Source: Chloroflexota bacterium (GTDB taxonomy: Bacteria > Chloroflexota > Dehalococcoidia > Lucifugimonadales > QGNO01). From it: a stretch of DNA of 58,359 bases. Shown here in pieces: positions 51,637 to 58,359 of the stretch. The notes under the pieces are model-generated. The model searched no databases. It was not told the DNA's origin and worked only from the letters and a program-made list of their open reading frames with translations. The stretch covers positions 1 to 58,359 of the forward strand of contig QGNO01000008.1 of assembly GCA_003228195.2 (NCBI GenBank), in the 5' to 3' direction. Numbering within the stretch: the stretch's first letter is position 1; each line of letters begins with the position of its first letter. A program made the position numbers and the translations under genes.

Positions 51637-54600
51637 CTATTCTTCGGATGAGCCTCGCCGCCTACTAAGTACAAACAGAGCCGCTCCTACCACAACTACG
51701 AGAGCTACTACTACACCAATGACGAGTATCATGGTATTGGAGCCAGCAGTTGTTTCATCTGGTTCTATAACTACTGTTGATTCTACAGCCTTAGTAACCT
51801 CTATTATGACCTTGGAGCCTTCAAACTCGATTGTGTATGTACCAGGTCCGCCCAATGATACATCGAAAGTAAACGTCTCCGAAGTGCCCGGAGCAAGCGT
51901 CACTTTCCTGGTTTCGACGACCTTACCATCGACGGTAAGCATCAAAGTTTTATCAATTGTAAAGGTGTTAGGGTTGGTCACGCTCGCAGCCACCTTACCA
52001 GTTTCACCTTCCGCTATTTTCTCTTTATCAACACTAATGGAAACCTGCAGCATAGCCACTCCAGGTTGCAAAATCTCTAAGGCCGCTTGCAAACGGTCTA
52101 TTCCAATCGTATAAACACCCGGCTCCTGTCGGATCAACGAGAATGTAACTGGTGTTGAAGACAGTCCTTCAACAGTAACCGACTTAGCCTCCTCCAACAC
52201 ACCGTTAACCTTCAGTTCAACGGTTTTGCTACCAAGCTGCTCACCCGAATTGATCAGATCTGCGGTGACCACCACGGTTGAGCCTGGCTGAGCCTTAGGA
52301 GGAGTGATACTCAAATTACTAAACGTGAAGTTCGGGGGCGTAAATGTCCGCTCGACCTCAAACAAACTTTTTAATCCTAGGACTTCCACTTCATATGACC
52401 CGGCCGCCTCAGGCGTGTAGCTAAATGCAACTTCTGAAGAACCTCCTGACTTAAGTGACACCGACTTGATATCCATAATAACGCCACTAATCTTTAATTG
52501 AATGTCAAACTTTCCTTTACGGTTCCCCTTGTTTAACACAATCAGCGAAATACTGACCTCATCGCCCAATGCTAATTTCGTGGGGCTCACCCTCAAGTTA
52601 CCGGCGTTAAGGAAATCTACCGATACTGGCACCGCTACCTCAAAGGAGGCTGTCAGACCCTCCAACGAAACTGTATAAGCCCCTTCTGCCTTTCTAGAAA
52701 CAAGGAAGGTGACTGTGGTTTTCGCACCAGCATTAAGAGTAACGGACCTCACTTCTTCAACAACACCGTTAACTTCAAGTACTAGGACGCTGCTGCCTGT
52801 CACGCTACCATTATTTGCTACTTGAGCAGTTACTTCAACCGCTTCATCGGGCGCAACTACCTTCGAGTCAACAACCAGGTTCTGTACCACAATATCTGCT
52901 GACTTAGGCGCAAGAGCTACCAAAGCGAATATGGAGAATCCATTCACTGACACCGCATCAAATACCATTCGACCTTCATTGTCTATACCACTGTAGGTGG
53001 TTGGGAGGAACTCCTGATATTCATCGTCAGCGCGACGCACCATCTTTACGTTATCTTTACCACCGTTCCTGTCCACCCACGCGGCCCCAAGTGCGAGGCT
53101 AAGGGTAACTGCCCCAATGTCCGTGGTGTTTCCGAGATTCTCTCGGATAATCTCTATTGCTACTCCAACGTCAACAATGGTCTCAGATTGACCATTTGCC
53201 AACTGTTCAAATGCACCGTAAGTAACAGCGTCCACTGTCTTCTTAGTTATCACTTTCAGCTTCGCGTTCTTTGGCAATTTCATCAATTCTGCACTAATCT
53301 CGACTGACACCTTGCCTATCGTGGGATCATCAGCACTGAGGTCAACCACCTGTTCGGGAACTTCCAGTTTCAACGTACCCTTCTTCAACGCAATCTGTGC
53401 CTTATCTCCTAAGCCATCAGCAGATACTACCTCCGCCACTATCCTTAGAAGTTCTTTACCTTCTTTGTTCCTGATCGGTATAGTCAGCTTGTTGTCTTGC
53501 AGTGTAATTCCAGACGCGGTGTCAATGAAGCTCGTCAACTTCTTACCAATTCCGAGCGAAACCGGGAGGTCGATCGCTATATCACCAACCGCTGTTTCCA
53601 CAATCTCTACCTTGTCTCCGCTCAGTGTCAGTGTATTACCGTCCTCGTCCACCGCCTTCGTTGTCAAAGCGCTCACCGTAAACTCTTTCGGAACTTCCAT
53701 GTCAACCATTGGGGCAAGAACCTGGAAATCGCCACTCAAGCTACCCAATGAAACACTGTAGCCACCCGGGTCATCTCTACTCGTTTTCCATAACAACATT
53801 TTTGAAGCGCCCACTGGCAGTATGCCATTGAAGCGTTTCTCTGTTTGCCCCAAGATTGAAAGGTCATACAGATATATACCAGGCGACCCACCAGAGTTAG
53901 TCACCTTAGCTGATATGCTAACCGTGTCTGATGGACCTACCGTCTTTGGAGATATCTGCAAGCCTGATAAGACCATCTTGGGTCCCAAAACAGTAAACGA
54001 CTCTACGAGATCACCGACACTGACAATATGAGTCCCTGCCAAAGAGTTGGAAACCATCTGGGTTATCGTCCTACTACCGCCCGCAGCTAAAAGGCCTTTG
54101 GCGATTGCTTCCGTCTGACCATCCACCAGGATATATATGTTGTAGGTTGCCTCTGTTTGTCCTATGTTCTCAACTTTGAATTGAACCATCACTGGGATTC
54201 CAGCCCCTATAGTCGCAGGAGTTACTGATAATCCACTTACTTTAAATCCAGCTTCAAGACTCGGAATCGGCGTTCCAACAACCGATACTGGGGTAGAGAT
54301 AGCAAATAACAGCAACGGCAGTGGCGTCGGGGCAGGAGTAGGCGTGGATGTAGGCGTGGGTGTCGGCGTAGCCGTAGGTGTCGCAGTAGGAATCCCAGCC
54401 ATGAGAGTTGGGGTTGCCGTTGGTGTTGGTGTCAGGGTAGGAGTAGGCGTAGGTGTCGGAGGGCAGCCCCAACCACCTGCAGGTCCGCAAAAAAAACCAC
54501 CACCACCACCACCACCACCACCACCACCACCGCCGCCATCACTACTAACTGCCGCCGATACCGCAACAGTCTTAGAGTACGAATCAGGAATTAATCCACC

Positions 54601-55287
54601 ACCACTTGCTGTCACTGAGACAGAATAGTTACCACTTGCACTAAATATATGAGCGACTGAAAATGCCCCACCAGAAGTACTTGCAGTCTCGGACTGCCCG
54701 TCTCCCCAATTGATCGAAACGGTTGCCCCATCTACTCCCACACCATTACCATCTACAACAGTTCCAGATAGCAATTGGGCTTGGCCCACTGTACCAGTCG
54801 TCTGAAGGGTTACACTAAGATCCAACCGGGCATTTGCCGGAACTGATAGGCTTTTGATAGAAGGGGTACCGCCAATCTGAAATGTGAATGAAACACCTGC
54901 GTTGTACCCGTTCGCGCCACCTACAAAAAGATCTACGGTCTCATCAGGCTCAGCGCCATCTTTCGCACTGGTATCCAAATTATCTGCGGGAACGTTAAAA
55001 GCATAATATCCATTCGAGCCACTCGTAGTGCTCTTTATCGCAATGGACCCAACCTTTGCAGTCACTTCCACTCCGCTCGCTGCAGAACCGCCTACGGTAA
55101 CATACCCAAACACCCGTGAAGGTTGTCGTGGTGGATTGGCCTGCCCATCCGCCACATTAGCGGTGAGAGGCCCAATTAACAAAAGCAAAGCTACGACCAA
55201 GGCTAAAACGGATGTCCGTTTCATCTCCCTAGTCGTTTTGATACTACCGAATGTGGCCAAAGCCACTTTACTAGTCAACAATTTCAC
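51637..55287 (-). CDS. Large CARDB-repeat surface protein with C-terminal anchor
   Basis: A 1216-aa secreted protein. A signal peptide starts near an internal Met22 (Met-Lys-Arg-Thr, then a Leu/Val core), so the GTG at 55287 may be upstream of the true start. Carboxypeptidase-regulatory-like and PKD-like domains (to about 245) are followed by a poly-Gly run (251-264) and a Thr-Pro linker (277-324). Six CARDB-like Ig domains follow, two before and four after a roughly 270-residue beta domain resembling PGF-pre-PGF modules. A transmembrane helix (about 1183-1206) and an Arg-Arg-Arg tail end the protein, so it is membrane-anchored with its bulk outside. It lies between a second large surface protein and the GT39 enzyme. 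Confidence 0.87.
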   Translation of the reverse strand: MKLLTSKVALATFGSIKTTREMKRTSVLALVVALLLLIGPLTANVADGQANPPRQPSRVFGYVTVGGSAASGVEVTAKVGSIAIKSTTSGSNGYYAFNVPADNLDTSAKDGAEPDETVDLFVGGANGYNAGVSFTFQIGGTPSIKSLSVPANARLDLSVTLQTTGTVGQAQLLSGTVVDGNGVGVDGATVSINWGDGQSETASTSGGAFSVAHIFSASGNYSVSVTASGGGLIPDSYSKTVAVSAAVSSDGGGGGGGGGGGGGGFFCGPAGGWGCPPTPTPTPTLTPTPTATPTLMAGIPTATPTATPTPTPTSTPTPAPTPLPLLLFAISTPVSVVGTPIPSLEAGFKVSGLSVTPATIGAGIPVMVQFKVENIGQTEATYNIYILVDGQTEAIAKGLLAAGGSRTITQMVSNSLAGTHIVSVGDLVESFTVLGPKMVLSGLQISPKTVGPSDTVSISAKVTNSGGSPGIYLYDLSILGQTEKRFNGILPVGASKMLLWKTSRDDPGGYSVSLGSLSGDFQVLAPMVDMEVPKEFTVSALTTKAVDEDGNTLTLSGDKVEIVETAVGDIAIDLPVSLGIGKKLTSFIDTASGITLQDNKLTIPIRNKEGKELLRIVAEVVSADGLGDKAQIALKKGTLKLEVPEQVVDLSADDPTIGKVSVEISAELMKLPKNAKLKVITKKTVDAVTYGAFEQLANGQSETIVDVGVAIEIIRENLGNTTDIGAVTLSLALGAAWVDRNGGKDNVKMVRRADDEYQEFLPTTYSGIDNEGRMVFDAVSVNGFSIFALVALAPKSADIVVQNLVVDSKVVAPDEAVEVTAQVANNGSVTGSSVLVLEVNGVVEEVRSVTLNAGAKTTVTFLVSRKAEGAYTVSLEGLTASFEVAVPVSVDFLNAGNLRVSPTKLALGDEVSISLIVLNKGNRKGKFDIQLKISGVIMDIKSVSLKSGGSSEVAFSYTPEAAGSYEVEVLGLKSLFEVERTFTPPNFTFSNLSITPPKAQPGSTVVVTADLINSGEQLGSKTVELKVNGVLEEAKSVTVEGLSSTPVTFSLIRQEPGVYTIGIDRLQAALEILQPGVAMLQVSISVDKEKIAEGETGKVAASVTNPNTFTIDKTLMLTVDGKVVETRKVTLAPGTSETFTFDVSLGGPGTYTIEFEGSKVIIEVTKAVESTVVIEPDETTAGSNTMILVIGVVVALVVVVGAALFVLSRRRGSSEE
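54496..54531 (-). repeat. (GGT)12 trinucleotide repeat in surface-protein gene
   Basis: Twelve perfect copies of GGT on the coding (minus) strand, preceded by two GGC codons, encode Gly14. As a triplet repeat, slippage would change linker length without shifting frame. Confidence 0.9.
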
Positions 55288-55349
55288 TCTGAGATTTCTC
55301 CCTGTAGCAACTACCGACAGTCAAGGCGCCACAACAACCAAAATCCAAA

Positions 55350-55432
55350 GCGAGAGCAATTTTCTTCCTGTACACAAGGCAGCCCCGGCGCTTGACCGAG
55401 GCTGCCTTGTAAGCAAACCATTTCGCTCTCGC
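55350..55432 (-). terminator. Nested inverted repeats after surface-protein gene
   Basis: An 11-bp stem (55374-55384 with 55400-55410, 15-nt loop) lies inside an 8-bp stem (55350-55357 with 55425-55432). Both are just downstream of the 55452 stop. No long T tract follows, so it is either a factor-dependent terminator or an mRNA 3'-end structure. Confidence 0.5.
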
Positions 55433-55451
55433 AAGACGTTCGTGCTCCTGA

Positions 55452-58359
55452 TTACGGAGTGATCACGCCGTCTTCGACCATGTAGATCCAATAACCGAAT
55501 CCAGGCGTCAGATCGCTGGTTGTCAACAACCGCTCAAATGCACCCAGAAGAATCTCGAATGTCGGTTCATCTGAAGGGTTCTCCGGAATCTCGAACACTA
55601 TTCGGTTATTGTACTGGAGTAGTGAACCCCATATTCGCTGTGGGGATTCCAAACTCTGAAGTGCCGTGGTTACCGGCAAGATATTCTCGGAATGGAAGCC
55701 CATGGCATTCCATCCGGTCGTCACCATATAGCTAGGCGGCAAGGTGCCAGGCGCCACGAACTGGCCACTGTAGGTCATCTTTATCGCCTTCGGTGTTTGT
55801 GGAAGTCCAGCTCCCAAAGCCGCGGACATAGTGAACGCCTGCGGGTCCATCTTGAACCAGTATCCTCTTCCAGTTGCGAAGGTAGACAAAGTGTCTACGT
55901 CCTGCTGGGACGGTGTGTACACCAACCACCGATCTGCCGGATCTGAAGCGTCTGACGTTGCATCGTAGTACCAGACCGACTGGATACCATTCACACCATT
56001 TGTCATGGTAGTGATGGCTCCACTATCCGGCATTAGAGGCAGCGAAACTAGGTTCCAGTCAGGCATCAGGTTAACGTTGAACGCCTCAAGTGACGATACA
56101 ACTGAAGCGTTCATATTGGCGGTACTCTGGTTTCCAGCCTCGTCATACGCCTTTACGGTAAGGCCGTAATTACCAGGCGAAGCGTTATCCGGTATCCTGG
56201 TCGCTAGTATGAACTGACCCGTCACTGCCCAAAGATCACGGATTGCTTCAGGTATCGCAGCCGCTGGCTTGAACCTCTGCGTACCACCACCACCCGGATA
56301 AGTGACCTCAAGCCTGTCAACGGCCGAACCAGTAGAGGTAGAGTCGACGCTGAATATTACGACATCACCTTGCCTTCCAGACGTAGCGCCTAACGGATAG
56401 CTAGGCGTGTTTATAGTTAACACGGGACCAGTAGTGTCCAGTACAACAGCAACCGTAGCGGATGCTGTCAGTCCGGCACCGTCCTTCGCGGTAGCCACAA
56501 AGGTATTAGTGCCCTCACTTAAGCTCGCCACCTTGGAGAAAGTCTTGTTTGCCGGCAAAGTCTTAACCGTCACGATCGTCTTGCTACCAGAGTTGGTAGT
56601 TTGAACGATCGCCAACTCCTGGAAGTTAATGTCGTCAATCGTGCCCGTTATAGTCGCCGTCGGTGCATTAGTAGGCGAATTTATGCCTGACTCATCAATC
56701 GTTATAGTCGGCGGAGTCGTGTCCAAGAACCCGGCAATCTGTACCGAGCTCGTCAGAGACGTGTCATACGGGTTAGCTGAATTAACCTTGATCGTGTTAA
56801 CACCTTCAGCAAGATTGAACGTTGTAGTCCAGTTTCCGTAGACACCAGCGGTCTTCTGCGCGGAAGTAGCCGCCGTCACAGAAGCGGTAGTGCCATCAAA
56901 ACCTGCACCACCTATTTCAATGTTATCTACGAACCAACCCTGCATATCGTTAACCCAGGGGTCCATCGTGTCGAACCAGAATCTGATGTAAATTGACTGA
57001 CCTACGTAAGCGCTCAAGTCAACTTCAACAGATTCCCAAAGAGGCTCACCAGAACCGCCTCCACCACCCTGATTAGCATACGGGTCATACATATTCCCAG
57101 GCATACCACCACCACCACCACCACCACCACCACCAAAGTTCATAGCCGCCTGAGGCACCGGAAGCCACTGTTGAATCGAGTTCAACTCAGATGGCTTGCC
57201 GTAAGGCTGCCCATTATTTGGATCAATGTCCCACGGGCCTATTACCATAGCAAGGTTAGTCCAGCTGGTTCCGTTCGTCGAAACCTGTACTATCTTACGG
57301 TCATACTGCACACCAGGCTCAGTGTCCCACCAGGTATCAAACGTGAACGAAACGTCCGCGCTGACTATGCTGATGGCGTCCTTGAGTTGCAACCCGCCAG
57401 AGTTCTGAGCACCGTTGTCATAGTTCATGTCGTTGGTGGATCCGTAGTACCAAGAACAGGTTCCTGATTCAGACTTAACGTCGTCGTTATCACTCTCACA
57501 AGCCTTATTCCACAAACCCGTCGCGGTCATCTTGCCAGTAGATGTAGCACCAGCATCAGCGGCGTCTACGAACAACTCAGTGAACGGTAGGTCAACACCC
57601 ACCGAAACGGTTTCAACCGCTGGGTCATTCACCGTTCCACTGATAGGCATCGCCTTTGTAAACACCGAGAAACCGTCTACAGGAGACGTAACAGCAACCG
57701 TGCTGCTCGTGGCCTTCGCAAAAGCGAAAGTGCTGGAAGTGTCGGTCACAGTAGTGAAGCCGTCACCAGCCGCACTTAGAACCGCACTGTAGTCACCCAC
57801 TATAGTCAATTCGGGAATGTTCTCATCAAGCGTCACACCCCTGACCTTACCCTCTAAGGAGTTATAGTCATAATTCGCCAGGTACATAGTGGTGCCAAGG
57901 TAAGCCAGTCCCTTTATATCGCTAACACCCGTGAGGTTGTCAGGAGAACCTACCGATGACCAATCCGTAGGCTGATTGCCTTCCTCGTACTTACCTAGAG
58001 TGTTATTGCTAGCGACATAATAGAAGTCGTTGGCTGCTTCGACAGCGCCAGCTGAGCTCACAGAAATGCCGTATATCTCATCAGCGTTGTTCGGATTATC
58101 AGGATCTACAAGCAAGTAGTTCACATTACACTGGTAACAACCAGAGCTTCCGAGCGCAATTACCAGCGCATCTCCGTCTGCATTAGTGGATAGTCCACCA
58201 ATGCTGTCATAACAAGGACCCCCCTGACACGGCTCATTTAATGAGAAGCTACTTTCTTCCTCAGCTGTGGTCTTGTTCAACTTGTAAACCTTCCCTGTGG
58301 CTCCACCACAGCTAGGGGGACAACTACCTGATGCCATATTCACTATGTACAGATAGTCA
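55452..58359 (-). CDS. Very large secreted surface protein, 5' end missing
   Basis: The open reading frame continues in frame to the right edge of the window, so at least 969 aa are present and the N-terminus is missing. The visible part begins with a repeat-like beta region with Ser/Thr/Val-rich strands. A jelly-roll (MAM/immune-inhibitor-like) domain follows, with a metal-site-like Asp/Trp pattern split by a poly-Gly (10) loop, and then Ig-like segments with Pro-Pro-Thr-Ile-Thr-Ile-Asp. The C-terminal part has a Trp-Asn-Leu-Val-Ser-Leu-Pro motif recurring in Chloroflexota surface proteins. No transmembrane anchor is seen at the C-terminus. It is co-directional with the CARDB protein 165 bp downstream. 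Confidence 0.85.
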   Translation of the reverse strand, partial: DYLYIVNMASGSCPPSCGGATGKVYKLNKTTAEEESSFSLNEPCQGGPCYDSIGGLSTNADGDALVIALGSSGCYQCNVNYLLVDPDNPNNADEIYGISVSSAGAVEAANDFYYVASNNTLGKYEEGNQPTDWSSVGSPDNLTGVSDIKGLAYLGTTMYLANYDYNSLEGKVRGVTLDENIPELTIVGDYSAVLSAAGDGFTTVTDTSSTFAFAKATSSTVAVTSPVDGFSVFTKAMPISGTVNDPAVETVSVGVDLPFTELFVDAADAGATSTGKMTATGLWNKACESDNDDVKSESGTCSWYYGSTNDMNYDNGAQNSGGLQLKDAISIVSADVSFTFDTWWDTEPGVQYDRKIVQVSTNGTSWTNLAMVIGPWDIDPNNGQPYGKPSELNSIQQWLPVPQAAMNFGGGGGGGGGGMPGNMYDPYANQGGGGGSGEPLWESVEVDLSAYVGQSIYIRFWFDTMDPWVNDMQGWFVDNIEIGGAGFDGTTASVTAATSAQKTAGVYGNWTTTFNLAEGVNTIKVNSANPYDTSLTSSVQIAGFLDTTPPTITIDESGINSPTNAPTATITGTIDDINFQELAIVQTTNSGSKTIVTVKTLPANKTFSKVASLSEGTNTFVATAKDGAGLTASATVAVVLDTTGPVLTINTPSYPLGATSGRQGDVVIFSVDSTSTGSAVDRLEVTYPGGGGTQRFKPAAAIPEAIRDLWAVTGQFILATRIPDNASPGNYGLTVKAYDEAGNQSTANMNASVVSSLEAFNVNLMPDWNLVSLPLMPDSGAITTMTNGVNGIQSVWYYDATSDASDPADRWLVYTPSQQDVDTLSTFATGRGYWFKMDPQAFTMSAALGAGLPQTPKAIKMTYSGQFVAPGTLPPSYMVTTGWNAMGFHSENILPVTTALQSLESPQRIWGSLLQYNNRIVFEIPENPSDEPTFEILLGAFERLLTTSDLTPGFGYWIYMVEDGVITP
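57105..57134 (-). repeat. (GGT)10 trinucleotide repeat in second surface-protein gene
   Basis: Ten perfect GGT codons on the minus strand encode Gly10 within a loop of the jelly-roll-like domain. A second Gly5 run lies about 40 bp away. It is the same repeat unit as in the neighbouring CARDB gene at 54496-54531. Confidence 0.9.

Noticed and set aside
54290-54540. Possible CRISPR-like or tandem DNA array
   Set aside because: The repetition is at codon level (Thr-Pro and Gly codons) inside a continuous gene, with no fixed repeat-spacer unit.
54344-54628. A plus-strand open frame rich in Val-Gly and Pro runs
   Set aside because: It is the reverse image of the Thr-Pro linker and GGT repeats of the CARDB gene. 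Its low complexity comes from the repeats, and it has no ribosome binding site.

Overview
This window most likely comes from a marine Chloroflexota bacterium of the SAR202 / Dehalococcoidia-like type. That assignment is an inference from gene content: many single-gene catabolic enzymes (SDRs, metallo-beta-lactamase-fold hydrolases, amidases, amidohydrolases, a phosphotriesterase-like enzyme, an LDH2-type dehydrogenase), repeated MFS carriers of one subfamily, PAC2 and PurT, CARDB-type surface proteins with a Thr-Pro linker, and no recognisable outer-membrane genes. Base composition is moderate to low GC by eye, TTG and GTG starts are common, and many genes have a clear GGAGG-type ribosome binding site. 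No 16S gene is present to confirm the taxon.

Layout. 0-1.5 kb: tRNA-Pro(GGG) and prfB, which has a canonical programmed +1 frameshift. 1.5-7.6 kb: a DinB-like protein, an MBL hydrolase with a Rieske ferredoxin, a membrane protein, an MFS carrier, an SDR, pdxH and a PAC2 protein. 7.6-16 kb: a minus-strand housekeeping run comprising gamma carbonic anhydrase, gatA, gatC, gmk, aroA, prephenate dehydrogenase, a site-2 protease, a conserved-looking unknown and purT. 16.2-20.2 kb: an MscS channel with an overlapping 59-aa membrane ORF, an orphan protein, an SDR and a quinone-oxidoreductase-like enzyme. 20.4-25.7 kb: a more GC-rich minus-strand operon with a family-5 solute-binding protein, two permeases and an amidase, but no ATPase genes. 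26-28 kb: a UlaG-like hydrolase, an amidohydrolase and tRNA-Thr(CGT). 28.3-32.8 kb: a MacA/MacB-like export system whose adaptor carries an extra domain in its hairpin. 33-38.6 kb: three MFS carriers, a PhzF protein and a PH-domain membrane protein. 38.8-41.9 kb: a GT20 synthase, a LACTB2-like hydrolase and coaE. 42-48.5 kb: a phosphotriesterase-like enzyme, an LDH2 dehydrogenase, an MFS carrier, a ketopantoate-reductase-like enzyme, an LctP permease and a 53-aa membrane ORF, which together look like a lactone/hydroxy-acid module. 48.6-58.4 kb: an alpha/beta hydrolase, then a surface locus with two very large secreted proteins and a GT39 glycosyltransferase. The outermost surface gene runs off the right edge.

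The most interesting items are two small membrane ORFs coupled to channel or permease genes (17360-17539 and 48327-48488), the adaptor with a tip insertion, the surface-protein/GT39 locus with matching GGT-codon repeats in both large genes, three 10-bp-phased heptamers upstream of the ABC operon, and an apparent non-AUG start for the PAC2 gene. I found no CRISPR array, insertion sequence or prophage.
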